From Desarmillaria ectypa (Eukaryota > Basidiomycota > Agaricomycetes > Agaricales > Physalacriaceae), in assembly GCA_030407005.1 (NCBI GenBank), contig JAUDYN010000004.1, positions 2,108,001 to 2,172,000 of the forward strand: a stretch of 64,000 nt of DNA, read 5' to 3'. Position numbers and translations under genes: made by a program. Shown one piece after another: positions 33,204 through 46,470 of the stretch (positions within the stretch are counted from its first letter, which is position 1; every line of letters begins with the position of its first letter). The notes below the pieces were generated by a model. The model searched no databases, was not told the origin of the DNA, and was given only the letters and a program-made list of their open reading frames with translations.

Positions 33204-33761
33204 CTACTTCTCTCTTTCTTCCACGGCGAACAAAAAGCACCATTTATCAGTGAACAGCTTTATCTCGTCTTGTCCCCATCGTAGATCGAGCGTATTTTTG
33301 CCGTAATTCCACGTTTTTCGAGCTGCAAGTACGAGTTTCTCCACGAGCTTGCCGTATAGGCGGCTTACTTACTTCCAGCCAGTTTGTAACCGTCTCCATC
33401 AAGAATGATCTTTTGGGGTAGCGGGCAGAATTTTTGACAGACGAGGAGACGTTGGATAGCCTTCTGTCCGTTGAGATAGTTCATCCGGTAGTTGCACCGA
33501 GTATGTGAATCACGAACGGAAATATCATCTTGAGCATTGTAATACGCAACTAGCTCGGATACAGTAGGGTTTCTTCGAACGGGTCAGTATCATCCATGAC
33601 GCCCCGGCATACTGTTGTATGCAGCGTACTTACTTGGTTCTGGTCTCCACGGTGACTTGGCCGACATGAGCGCAATCCAAACCGCTTTGTTGAGGGAAAA
33701 AGTACAGAACCGTCTTGTTGAGTGGTAGGTGTTCTGAAAGTGGGTAGGTCGTGGCAGGCAT
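33204..33761 (-). CDS. Small conserved-looking protein of unknown function, 148 residues
   Basis: A three-exon gene found by splicing, as no single open frame spans it. Exon 1 starts at ATG 33759-33761 (MPATTYPLSEHLPLNKTVLY) and ends ACCAA|GTAAGT near 33632. Exon 2 (from about 33571) reads NPTVSELVAYYNAQDDISVR through LVCQKFCPLPQKIILDGDGY to the GGAA|GTAAGT donor near 33374. Exon 3 after a 50-nt intron gives TRKTWNYGKNTLDLRWGQDE and ends VEEREK with TAG at 33204-33206. Both introns have consensus donors and phases that fit, which supports a real gene. The product is soluble with four Cys and no signal. I do not recognise the family. Its 3' end faces MET6. Confidence 0.6.
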
Positions 33762-34091
33762 GACGAGGACGCATTGTTTGGCACGAGTTGAACGCGTTGA
33801 ATGCTTGTTGTATGCGTCTCGGAACTAGGAAAATAAATAAGTAAATAATGGATTGACTCAAGCCATCTCCGCGGAGAAAACTTTAACGGCTAAGCCGCCC
33901 TTCGTTCCAGGCTCAATTCGAATGAACGAGGAGAATGCACCTAGCCCTCCAAGTCGGATGGGGTGCTAGTACTTAGCGCTAGAGTAAAGGTATCCATATC
34001 CAGAAGCAATGTCGTCCGTATCAAAAAATTAGCGGTGTTACAACATGTATCGTGAAACTGAAGTATCGGAATAAGTCATTCATTCATAAAT
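33762..34091. other. Intergenic, tandem DUF2985 gene to unknown gene
   Basis: 330 bp with the promoter of the 148-residue gene and the 3' UTR of the membrane protein gene. Short AATAAATAAGTAAATAA run near 33830-33848. Nothing else is seen. Confidence 0.45.
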
Positions 34092-36400
34092 TTACGATGC
34101 CTGCAGGCTGTTCTTTCTTTTCTCTGCAGCCGCAGCCGCAGCGGAGATTGTCATTTCCTCCTCAATGATAACGTCTGGTGGGCCTGACGGGCTCCATGGG
34201 CTTTGGGGATCTTTTTCCGGCTCCGTGGAGGAATGCACGGAATTTGTTTGGCCGCCTTGTGCAGGCTCCGTTGCAGGGAGGTCATCGTCGTGATATTGCA
34301 TAGCCAATGCAGCCCGTAACCTGTCCTCCACCACGCTCTTTCGCTTTGTCTTCGCGCTCCCTCGGGCAATGAAGACGGCTGACATGATACCACACAAGAA
34401 ACTTGCTGGAATAAGTGATCCCGTTGTCCATGCTGGGCGGTCAAACCTTTCGGCGACGCGTTATTATACGGTGAAGATAAAATGTCATAACTGCTGACCG
34501 ATTGAGTCCCCACATACAACCGCAGAGTATAATCTGAAGCAGACGATAAGGCGAATGATCTCAATACATAAGGCATATTACTTGCCTGGAAAAAGGAGTT
34601 GCCATCGTTAAACAAGCAAATCAAAAGAGCAGTGCTTAATGAATGTCAGTGGTGCCAATAGCACGGCGTAATGCGGCAAGGTACACACTTGATCGGAAAT
34701 GCTCGATGTGTTGCAGTTCCATGAGGCCTGTACCATGTCTGATGATGCTGAAACTTTACTTGTTCTGAAGACAATAGTTAGTTCAAAGATACGGTGACGA
34801 GAAAATGACACCAACGTCGATGCAAGTCATCTTGCTCTTTTTCCGTTAGAACATGAACATAATTTGGGTCGTAGGCAGGATCAGGTAAATCATCTTCATC
34901 AAATAACGGAGGGAGGCCAGCTTCCCGACGGAGTTTCCGTGAGCGCCGTTTGTAATGCCATATAAAATATACCCCTATGCTGGTTGAGAGGGGGCCTCGA
35001 GATTTGTGTGATACTGCTCACGATATGTGTCAAGGACGCGCGAGGGAATGAGGCCAATACCGGTGATAGTAAAAAGCCCTGAAGACATATTAGATGGTCA
35101 AAAACCGTGCAAAAAGATCCCAAGCACCATTTGTAACCTGGGAACTAACTTCTACCCAAAAGCCTTGACGGTCTTCATTGTGTAGATTAATGATTTTTGC
35201 GAGGAACAAAACGATGGCAGCGCCCCAGAATACTGAAACATGACTAGTTGAGGGCGGGTATATTTGCCATAACGAATGACCCACCAACGCAAAAGCCGTA
35301 TATGCCTGCGACGATCTGTGGCAAGGCCAACATTTATTTTCTCGGTCTTATGACGGAAAGGGGGGGATGACTTACACCCATAGCTAGACAATGGTTCTCA
35401 GTTCCTTGTTATGGAGATAGGTTTAAAATTTAAACTCACGAGTCTTTAAGAACGACCATACGCCTTTAAGAGAACGTCTAATTTTTGAAGGCCGGCGTAG
35501 CACATCATCGACATGTCTATCCAACTCGTCTTCGAATTTGCGCTGTCCTTTCTCCTTGTCTGGTCCCTCTTCGAGAGGCGGATCCAGAACAACAACGGGC
35601 TTTCTAGAGTACCATGAAAGTGGGGGTCTGGATATGCGGATAAGTGAAGTTCAGGAGAGCAAAGGTGTTGAAATTACATTAAAATGGAATTTGCGGCATT
35701 CGTGAGATTTGACACGGTAGCGACTTGGGGATCTACAAAAAATTGATGTAAGCTTGAGAAAAAAAACCTAAGGAACAGCATACGTACCGATAACGTCTAA
35801 ATGCTCAACGATATCGTCATGGTGGTGATCGTCTAATGGATGGTATGATTGGTAGCTGGCGTTGGCTTCATCGGAGCGGGGAAGGCTCAAAGCACTCCCA
35901 ACAAGACCCGGTTCTCCGTCATCCGAGCGAACTTGAATGTCCGTACTGGAACCCTCAATGGTCAGGATGCCATCAATGGGGCTGAAATGTGTCGGCGAAG
36001 TCGTCCGATGCGAACCACCAAGTGAACTGACGCTAGCCTGATTGCGCAGCGGGCTCCTACTCCCTTGGCTGCGAAGTGGTATAGACGATAGCCGGGACAA
36101 AAGGTGGTCCTGGACCCTGCTGCCTGCTCGCGGTCTGCCTCTCCGTACTGGCGCTATCGGTTGGTCGACAGTGATAGCGGCTGGTGGTGCTGCGGGCGAA
36201 TTCTTGAGCAATGGCGAAGCGGTTTCTGAAGGCGGGGTTATAATCAGTGAGCCTGGCCGCGACGTCGCAGACTCTGGGGTATCGCTGGCAGGCTCCAAGG
36301 TCGGACGTCTGAAAAGGGTAGTCAAGGTGCGCTGCTCGTCGTAGGCAGGCCTGTCGCTCAATGATGCATACTGGCTGCGCCTGACACGAACAGAAGGCAT
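34092..36400 (-). CDS. Fungal multi-pass membrane protein, DUF2985 type
   Basis: The ATG at 36398-36400 opens MPSVRVRRSQYASLSDRPAY and a disordered, Ser/Pro/Arg-rich cytosolic N-terminus of about 210 residues. Then come PLSWYSRKPVVVLDPPLEEG, KGVWSFLKT and the first helix MGIVAGIYGFCVVFWGAAIV with FLAKIINL. Following are GLFTITGIGLIPSRVLDTYR, WHYKRRSRKLRREAGLPPLF, KFQHHQTWYRPHGTATHRAF and two or three further hydrophobic segments (about 34400-34620), then FLCGIMSAVFIARGSA. The C-terminus is acidic and Ser-rich. The WVEVSSQ/RV.DTYR/TWYRPH.TATHRAFP pattern fits the fungal DUF2985 membrane proteins. Function is unknown. Many exon junctions between 34430 and 35700 are approximate. Confidence 0.7.
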
Positions 36401-36674
36401 GGTATAGAGCTCGCTTGACGCAGCGGCAGGCGATAGAAAAGCAAGTTGACGGTCAAAGGAACAGCAGTCGTGACGGAGTGAAGTAAGGCAAATTCACGCT
36501 TATAATAGTCCTAAATTTAGTTTGTTGCTGATATCATTCCACAAACGTAAACACCGCCGCTGCCCTTTCAACAGCGGCCTCAGGTGGCGAGACCAGGGAA
36601 CACCCTCGAGCACACAATAAATATCAACATGCTATGCTATGCTACAGATGCGAGAGAAGTTGTTTATCGATATC
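36401..36674. other. Intergenic, tandem FMP27 to DUF2985 gene
   Basis: Contains a small tandem repeat, three copies of ATGCT (about 36629-36644). No open frame of interest. Confidence 0.5.
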
Positions 36675-39600
36675 TTAAAGTGTTCCCTCTCCTGATTCCG
36701 TAGATCGCCTAGTAGCTGTAGAATTTTTCTTCGACGGCTTTGGTGTAACCTAGAATGCCGAGAAAAATTAAGTGGTCAGACAAGGTAAAAAGACATAAGC
36801 ACTTACACTGCCGGATTTATCCTTTTTCTTGGACGTCGAACCGCGACCTAGCAATGAAAGCATTCTGTTTCTACTGCTGGGTCGGATGGGCTCCGCTGGT
36901 AAGGTCTCTGGCTCCTCATAAAGGCGCGCATTCGCCAATATATGTGGAGAGGTGTCAGACTTCCTCTTTGAGGCCTTCCGCCATCCTCGATGGGGGGAAG
37001 GTGTTCGCAGTCGTTCGCGAACACCGTGATTATCGTCAGAGCGGTTAGTATCATCATCAGTCGTAAGTAAAAGGTTATGGCGAGAGGAAGTCGGTAATGC
37101 TGGGTGGTGGAACTCTGGTACGGCCGCACTCTTCGTAGCAATCCATTTCGTTTTAGAAAATATCTCCCGAGCAACCGGAAGTACAGGAACCAGAGGCTGA
37201 TGGAATGCCATCTTGATCCAACCTTTCCAGCTCGTGTCGGACGGAATGAGTTGATCAACGAGCTCTTCTAACTAAAGGACATGTGAGAAACGTTATTAGT
37301 TGACGATCCTGAGCCACTTACACTCCATGTTTGATTCCTATACTCCAGGTCTCTAGTTGTGATGCGAGCATCGCGACAAACAAAAGATTCTTCTTTCATA
37401 ATACTCAGCAGGAGGTGCAGACTAGAAAATATAATTAGATATGATTGCAATCGTTGCACAAAATGCTTGCCTTGATATTTTAACCAACACGAATGTCTTT
37501 TGAGAAGATCGCGTCCTCATTTCTGCGGCATCGCCTCGGCGCGGTACAGGACCAGAATCATGCTTACTATCTCCCCTGCGCAGCTTACGTGGTTCGGTAT
37601 GATCAGTTGAGCTCCCCTGCTGTCCCAAAGCCTCAGAGGAACGTGTTCGTGGCAGCGATCTTACAGGTGACGGAAAGTCTCTGAGATTCGAAAAAGATCG
37701 CGATGTGCCGAGCCTTCGTAACGTCATCGACGGTGCAAGTCGAGATGTATTGGAGTCGGAAGATTGTCGTAAGTGCGTTCGTCTGGTCGCATCGAGGGAA
37801 GCCCTAGAAGGTGGGGAAGATCGCTTGTTCGGATGTTCGGCGGCGGTTGGAGAGGGTTCGGTAGTCTTATCTTGGATAGCTTTCTTTCTGTCTCTTCGCC
37901 CTGGCCACAAGTATTCCATGATACGACGGCCAACCCGAGCATCGATCTGCAAACGCATGGGATGCAAATTAAGCTCGAAAAATTCATAGATGCCTATTCC
38001 TCCGACCGGCGGAAGAACGGACCATTTCGCTACAAGGAAGAGTCCGCGCTATATGGAGAATCAGGACTGTAGAATCAGAGTCTAAACAAACAAACCTTGA
38101 GGAGAGGATGGTTGGGAGGCTCATTGTATTTGGAGAGAATCTCTGTCCACACAGCGTCTTTAGATCCGTCAAATGCCTGTAGGCTACCGATTGCAAGGTC
38201 GTTATAAGTGGAACTGTCCTGTCTGCTAAGCCAGTAGTAATCGATGTCTTGCACAACATGCTTAGCCAAAAGTTCCTGCTGTTCATCTATCATATTCCAA
38301 GATATCTCAGAGGACGAGGCGTTCAGGAGAAGTGCCGATTTTCGATCTGTTTGCTCGTCAAACCGGTCCTGCGCCAGTTTGATTGCATCGAATATGAAGT
38401 CAAGCTCTTCTCCCAACAGGTAGACGTGGGCCTTGAGTTTCAATAGTTCGATTTCATCTTCTCGAGTCTGAATCTGCTGCGTGTACACTGCCAATTCCTC
38501 CACCTCTATCGACTTTCGCAGTCGACCCTGAAGATCAGTAATCACCCTGCACGCTGAAGCATAATCCGTGAAGTCGTAGGTGAATAACAGGGTCTCCAGC
38601 CTGTCAATGCGGGTCTTGTGGGTTGCATCGGAGAAGAGTAAAAGCTTCGTCACAATGTTGGAAATGGTCTTAAAATGCTGGTCACTGGCTGACACAGTGA
38701 ATCTTGGTGTAATGACTTTGATGAGGTCCTGGACATGCTCAATAAATGTGCCCTGCGGTGACTATGTTTTATGAAACTTACTGTCTGGTCCTGTAAGTGT
38801 GTACGCCCCATATGTGAACGTCCCTCAGAGGATTTGGTTACCACGGATGTAACATTATTTCTCAGTCGCAATCGGTTGAACTTGTCATAATGGAATGTAG
38901 CGTCAGTCTGGGGTACTAGGCGATCGAATTCGTCACTCTCGCATCGAAAGTCGATGAGAACTTCCAGGGGAACGGAGCCATCTCCACTCAATCTAGCTGT
39001 CGGAGCAAATGTTTGCATGCCGGACAGAACAGCATAGGTCCTTGGGTTTAAGTCAGTAGACACAAAGGGCAGGATGGCGAGACGTTACCTGGACATGACT
39101 TTACCGCTGATGGGATCTTTGGCGTTGGAATCATCCATGATAGTAAATGACTGCAGTTTGGCTTGCAAAGCGGCTACCACGCACGTTTCTTGTGGCTTCT
39201 CCCTATTTTGCAGTATGACTTGCGGCTTTAGAAGAAGACAGCAGTGACCTTTTTTCAAAGACACGCCATCAGACCAGCCATGCAACGGGTCCAGAATTGA
39301 AGACGAAGAATCAGAGTCAACGATGTACTCCGCGGAGTCCTCAGAATCAGAGTCGTCGCGAACGAACATGTGTTTTAGTGCGCTTGCGGCGGCATGGGCT
39401 GCGTTCTTGGTAGACGGTTCAGTGTTGTTCTGAGGCTGGAATCTCAACAACTCGTTTGCTTGGTCTCGGACAAATTTCACGGCACTATGATAGATGAGAA
39501 TAATCCCATGTCACATAAATGGGATGCTTACCGAGAAGCCATATGGTATTCCAATCCTTTACGATCACGAGAACAGTAATAATACTGCATCATGATCTGG

Positions 39601-42600
39601 CTGGAGTTGAGCAAAACAAATATAGTAAAAACATAAGGTGGAACCCACGTCACGAACGGCGGCATCCATGAAGATCTTCGGACAATGTATCTGGTAAACA
39701 TTATCAAACTCGGCCCATTCGTCGGGTGAAACACTGTCAGATGGCATCTGGTAATGGGAGCTAGCATCGTTTCCGTCGGGATTGATATAAGGCTCGTGAA
39801 GGCTCGATATGTATTTCTCCAGCAGTATGACTTTCTTGCCAGGAGATGTATCCTGGAAAACAGTGATGAGACTCTATCGGCAGCGAATGCCATCCTGTCT
39901 GACTCGCCTGGTTGAAGTTACCCTTTCCCATGAGATACTTGAGTTCCTCGATTCGTGACAAAGTCAGAGCAGCTTGGATCTCAGGCACAGCTAGAAAAGT
40001 CGGAATGAATGGGAAAAGAGAAATAAGAACGAGACATGTACGTACATGGTTCCTTTCCGAGCAGGCAAACATGACTGTCCTCATTGCCAAATTTGCTGGT
40101 CTCCGAGGGATTTTCGACGAGAGCATCGTTACGTTTGAAGTACATGAAATGTGAACACGCGACGACCGGAAAGATATGGAAAGTGGGATCAAGCGATGAC
40201 GACCAATCGGTTTCCACAAAATCATCTGGATCACACCAAGCCGAAGAGGTAGGCGTTGGTGGGTAATCGTTCCTTGTCCTGTAGTTGCTGCCATTTTGAG
40301 GGGCATTGACCGGAATCAATTGCTTCTTGGGGTCGGCAAAGATCGCAAGAATGGCACGAAGATCCAAGCCTTTCAAAACAACCTCTGCCGCGTAGAAAGG
40401 CTTCCTTCGTAGGACCTTAGTAGAGTGAGGCCCCAAACCGGGGACAACGGTTTCTTGATCCCGTTGGTGCATATCGACTTGAAACTCGTCGATCTTACCC
40501 TTCACACCAACCCAGGGTGTAACTCCATCTACCCAAGCTAATTCAAGTTGAGAACCCGACAAAAAAACAGGATTAGAAGTGCCCTTACTTTCTCTACCGT
40601 TGTCTATGTAACCATGCATGATGGACAGCTGACGGATTAATACACGATACTTCAGAGTGGCGATATGCCGTCCAAACTTGGGAGATAATGTACGCCTTGG
40701 ATAATAAGAACCCTGACGAATTGGTAGAGACATTACAGCGTCGAACAATGACCACCATGACCAGAAATGGGCAAAGGATTTGGGTGTAAGGTATAAACCA
40801 CTTGTGTCGTGGTCTTCAGTCTTTGTACTTCGTACTGACGAAGTCAAAGAAACCGATAGGTGAATGAAATCAGACCGGAACCCGCTATACGAATCGTCTG
40901 GTCCCTAGGAACATTGTCAGAACTGTGATTAATTATTGTTACCAAGCCCCACTAACCTTAATCTCAGGCGTTGCGTTCTTTTTCCCCAGTTTAACACTGT
41001 AGTGAGGTTTGAAATCGAAGAATCTGCATTTCCGATGGAAGGCAGAGCCACTGCAATGTCGGCATTCAAATCCACAGGACCGTTCAAGCACAAAACCAAC
41101 ACCAAAACGAACACCAGAGAGAACTTTCGCACAGATCTTTTTGAACGGCTGAGATTCAGGGGCGAAGGCGAGAGGGCTGGCATCGCTCCGATGAAAGCTG
41201 GCACTGATAAGTAACAAATTGGGTCACAGGGAGAATGATTCTTACTTCGGTATAACAATCATCATAGAATCACTGATAACCTGTACGAGTTCCTTGTCGT
41301 CATTATGACGCCCAACCAAAAGCTTAGCATTGCCCTGCCAAGCTAGAGCAAAACCGGCGCCCTTCCCGAGGATCTCGTGAGGATCTCGAAGCCCTATGTG
41401 ATGTGAGTGCCACATCTCCATGACGGAAAACTGATCAAACCTTTCATATGAAATCGTACTTCGCTCTTGAACGACGCTCTTACACTCCAATGAAATATGA
41501 GCCTCAACTATAGGAAGCTTTAAGTGGCATCAAGGAGCAGCCGGAGGTTACTGACCTTGTCCCAAAAACCTAAGCCCGGAGAAGAATCACGGGGTGTGCT
41601 AGTGATGGTGTCCAGAATCTTCATTAGGTCTTGAGTCGCGGGTCCATAACTCATACCCCAAGAAAAAACTGTCGCATTAGGCGTGGACACCAGAATTTCT
41701 GGGTTGGCGTAGCTCTTCACCGGCATAATTGTCTTGGGAATGGAGATGGATAACGGCGCAGCACCATGAACACCGTCATGAGCATACAATATGGGACACA
41801 GTACCCAATCGACGGACGCGCCCCCGGCCAATTCTTCTGCAATGACTAGATCAGTATCGAAAGTCCAAGCCGTCTGATCCGGATCTTCATGAGGCGGAAT
41901 ATCGAATAACGGTAACGCGTAGTCCCTGATGGTCATCCTTAGCGACGAGAGGGTAAAATTCAAGTGAAATGGAAGTAACAAAGAGAATTCGGTGGTCCGA
42001 GGAAGGCCACCTTGCTCATACAAATATTCCGGAAGTGAATTGGCGGGAAATGAAGGTGGTGCAGTAGACAGCGATATATTTCTGATCAAGGCGCGAAACA
42101 GTGGAGTGCATGAATCATCGGGAGAAACGTCAACAATGTTTCGACTCCTGCTTGCCGATTGAAACGAGGAATGAAATTCGTGCTTCACAGTTTCTTCCTT
42201 CCGAATTTGATCCTTCTGGAAATGGCCAAGTCGTAAGCCCCAATCTATTGAATGGACCTTATAGAGCCGTTGTCGCGCATCTTCGATCGGCACAGAGTGC
42301 TTTGAGGAAAATCGATACTCCGCTCGAAGCTCAGCAGGAGATCCGCCTTGAGTGACATCGGCGTTGATAATAGTCGCTACTTTGTCCTCGTAGGCTTGCT
42401 CTCGGTCCACACGAATTTTAGCAGCCTCAAGTCCGGCCCTCCAAGCTAAATTCAATCGCCCTTCGAATGGATCATCAGCGATCTCCACGCAGAAAGATGC
42501 AATGGCCAAGGTCACATGCGGCATGCACTTGGGACCTTCGGCCTCCGGAGCAGGCATCTCGCTGTATGAATCGCGGACAGTCATACGGTATAGATGCTTC

Positions 42601-45600
42601 AGCGCCTTCAGCGAAACAGTTGCATCTTGAACCAAATTGCTCAAGACGTATCCATAGGGAAGTCTGAAGCGAGCTGATTGTCCTTCCATATGAACGGAAG
42701 TCAACATAGCGGTGGATGAATCCCACACGCGCCAACACCGCAGGTACATGATTTCTTTCCACTTTCCACCTTCATCTTCCCGCCAACGGTTCGCCGTGGA
42801 CGAAAGATACACCCACGCGATTAGACGTTCAAATTTTATCTCAGGCTGGACTTGAGGGCAAAGAGTTCCCGTGATCGAGTCAAGTCGAAGGGCGATTCGC
42901 TCATGGGGAAGCTCGCAGGACAATTGAACAGTGTCAAGGGCAATCCGAACTCCGATGGAGGGCATAGCCTTTGAGGTTCGCTGGGGGGCTCTAGGGGAAG
43001 AAATAATAGGTCTGTCGTTCAAGAGTGTCAGACATCGGTAGGCGAGGAGGATGTGATAAGCATGGGATAAGGAGAAGGAGATCTTCATGTCGGGAACGTG
43101 AAGATATACCTGGAGATTATTAATTGCATTACGGTTGCAGTCGCTGGACCAGGACACCTCTATTACAATGCGAGCGTTGAATGACTTTCGTGAAGAGAGG
43201 GTCGGGTGATCTCGTTCTGCCATGAATGGATCGTCTGCGACATATTGGGTGGCCAACGCGTCACGGAGACTTATATCCCCAACCTGAAAGCATATAAAAC
43301 CGGATACACCCTCCTCTACCTCGTTGGACGATTCAGTATCCAGCAAAGTCTCAGCGATAGTTTTTTCCGGCAGATACAACTTATTTCTCTTTTCTGTCAT
43401 TGCTGCATCTCTGGGGCGGTAAGCCTCATTGTGCCGAGTGCAACGAAGCTGTAGCAGCGTCCGCTCTGCTCGACAAGCAATTCCACGAGATAATTCCATT
43501 GTATCGTCTGGATTGATATCGGGAGAGGTTATGAATAGTATCGACCGCCCTAAAAATAAGGAGGCATTGATTCCGGGTGGCAGACGGTGCAGAGGAGATC
43601 GTGAGGGCCCTGCATTTCCTTGAGCTCGTTTCGGAAAGAGTGTGATCAAATGGCTGATAGCATCCTGGACGAATAGATGCCATAGCTCTACGACCACTGC
43701 CTCTGTGAAGCAAGCAAGGTCAAGTGTTAGAGAAGACCTGTTCACGGTGGCAATATTCTTTGTATCATCATTGATGGCACTGTGCAGTTTCCCTTCACCA
43801 CTCAGGTCGACTGATTCCACAGAAAGGAAGACGGGATCCTCACAAAAATCTTCATCTGAGGTTGTCAGGTTAGGCAGACGCACATGTGAGTTTTGAGAGT
43901 GTTGAGGACGGATTCTTATGAAAACGGGATGAAGTGTGAGGTTGAACGCGAAGGCCATGGAAAGAGGTAAGGTGTCGAAATCGTCCTGTGGGACGGAAGT
44001 CATAGAAATAGGAGAGTAGACAGAGGCGCAAGCTGCTGAAAAGCCATCTGTGCGCATTTCCACTGCCTTGGATGTCTGGACGTCCTCATTTTGATAGAGG
44101 AGGCGCGCACTGATTATTCCACAGCTGACCTCAAACGTAAACCGAGGCATGCTAACTGTGGCTGATAAAGCGGAGGTAGATTCGAAGGGACGTGGCGGGG
44201 GAGTCCATGTGGAAAACAGTGTAGACAACACATCAGCGCGCTCCGTGACTTGTATTCCGCCGATATTCAAAGTTACCACAAGGAGCGGTCCATTTGGATC
44301 ACCGCCAATGAAGGGAGTAGAAACCAGCCAAGGCGATGGGAACTGGGAAACAAGTGCACGAACATCAATGGAATCCGCAACCAGAATCCGCAGATAATGT
44401 CGTGTTGCATAGCGATCAAGTTTGACACTCTCAACGTGAAAAGAAAGCGAGTAAACGTCGGGGTCGAAAACTTCGCCCTTCACAGATTTACCAAGCCACT
44501 GGCGATGCAACCGATTCGACAGGGGATTGCTTAGTGCAGCCGAGAAAGATATGCCCTGGAAGCTCATCTTGTAGCTTTCGTTCTCACTTCGATTGCGACT
44601 GTTTAGGGTAACACTTGAAATGTTGGCGGTGAACGAGCAGAGAAAAGCGATGAGGGCCTATGAGTAAATGAATATAAGACGATCAAAGCACAGAAAAATC
44701 ATTACAGGATTTTTGGTCTCCCTCAGCCTCATACATGGAGGATAGAGATAACGTCGACGCAACATTGATGTTCTCTGCTCGAAGGAATGACGGCGTGCAC
44801 TTAAAGTAGATGACACGTAACTCACTGAAAATGCTCTCATGAACGGAGATGTAGGCGTATCAGAGAAGGCAGACGGAACGGGATCTGATACCGAAGCTGC
44901 TGAGGAGAGAGGAGATGCTGGCTGTGGATAGGATCGGGACGTATGGGATTTCTTCTTCGCCTGAATAAGCTCGAACAGAGATCGAAGACCGTCAAGTTCA
45001 ATAACACATTGTCGAACATTGAGCGTCGTGTTCGAGCTATGATTGATGATGGTCCAGCTTTGGGGATCAAAAGACAAGGTAGTAGAAAAATCGACGAGGT
45101 CCGGAAAACTCAAGAATTCTCCGTCAGTAACATCTGTTAATGAAGACCATTAGCTTGTGTACAGTGTTTGAGGGCATGAAATACCTGTTGCTGAAGTTCG
45201 AACAGGTATCGATCCAGTGATGTTCGTGAGGTGCACCGAAAGTATAGCATGTCCCTGGGTCTGTTCAACGACTCGATTCCAGGACCTCCAAAAACTGTTG
45301 CCGAGTCGATGTTTCCAAGCAGAAACGCTATATGACGCCCGTAAAGGCTTTGCTAGCCGAGCCATACTATCTCGGGATGCAGTGGAATGCTCTTTCTCAT
45401 GCTTGTCCCTCTTAATATTAGCGATTTTGAGGTTCGTGTGCACATAGACTGTTTCCGCGGAGACCTTTGCGTCACCGGCATTGGGAAATACCAATGTCGT
45501 GGGTTGAAATTCTAGGGTAACTTGTTGCGTGATGCTCGGCAGCCAACGAACAAACACCCCAAGACAGGACATAACCCAAACACGCACGACTGGTCGGACG

Positions 45601-46046
45601 ATAGGATCCAATAGTGCATACAACGCAGATAATACATTCCAAAACTGCCGCCGAACGTGGGAAATGGTCTCCACTGTGGCCGACCTCCGATGAAACTGTC
45701 GCGGTGCTGGGGTCCTATCGTGCTGGTAGACTTCGACATTAAGCCCCTCCACTTTAATCGTAATACCTATCTCGAAACCGTACCAAACATAGCTGATGCG
45801 TTCTATACGAACGGTTTGGCGGCCTCTACGGAGGTACAATCCTCGGATAGAGCGCAGGCTAATGCTTCGAATTCGTACATGCCTAGACATGCGCGCCAAT
45901 GTCCATGGTATGATGTATGTTCGCAAAAGTAGACCAAATGTCATGAATCGTGCGCCCCATAGCAGCATGGTGACCCACATGCCACTTTCATCTGGCGTTT
46001 TCAGTAGCAGCATCGATAGCAGGTCGAAAACGTTAGAAATTGGCAT
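36675..46046 (-). CDS. FMP27: Bridge-like lipid transfer protein, Fmp27/Hobbit (BLTP2) family
   Basis: The longest gene here, 9.4 kb, coding about 2,800 residues in many exons. The ATG at 46044-46046 opens MPISNVFDLLSMLLL, followed by the N-terminal membrane anchor (MWVTMLLWGARFMTFGLLL) and the chorein-like start of a hydrophobic groove. One exon (41520-44567) is open for 1,015 codons and ends SPGLGFWDKVSNLRLLLDAT, which carries the GFWDK motif that names a Pfam region of Fmp27. Downstream exons give WSLFDAVMSLPIRQGSYYPR and LELAWVDGVTPWVGVKG, and near the end RLQIDARVGRRIMEYLWPGR, again a family hallmark. The C-terminal ~300 residues are Ser/Arg/Lys-rich and probably disordered. Members bridge the ER and plasma membrane and move lipids in bulk. 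TAA is at 36675-36677; junctions at 38.6-40.9 kb are approximate. Confidence 0.87.
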
Positions 46047-46470
46047 AATCTGCTATCGCATTAGTGTCTCGGACGATGACAAGACAGGCGTCAAGTAGTA
46101 CTGACGAATGTCGTGGTTGTTGACAAAGTAAAGTTAGAGCCGAAGGAATGGAGTAGAGATTTGGAAACGGAGAATGGCGACGAAGGATGCGTAGGTTGTT
46201 CCGAGGGGTACTGCCGGAGTATTATGGTACTGACAACATGGCGGTGAATGCTAAGGTAGGCTAAGGTATGCCAATTCAGGATTCCGGCTATATTTCTAGT
46301 CGCCGACAGCTTTTCACGCATCGTGATTGTCATTGATGCAGGGTATTCTACGCAGCTGCAGTGGCAAAGAGTAGTATTATAAACCAAACTAGCTCATTCC
46401 TTCTTCTTTTTCCAGATCCAGAACACTGCGTTGAGGTCAAAAGACTGGCCGGGGAAGATTGAAAACCATC
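46047..46470. other. Intergenic, tandem DPB2 to FMP27
   Basis: 424 bp with the FMP27 promoter. The - strand is open for about 98 codons at 46091-46387 but the translation has no recognisable features, so it is probably leader or spacer. The run CTAAGGTAGGCTAAGGTATG (about 46250-46269) is a short direct repeat of CTAAGGTA. Confidence 0.45.
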
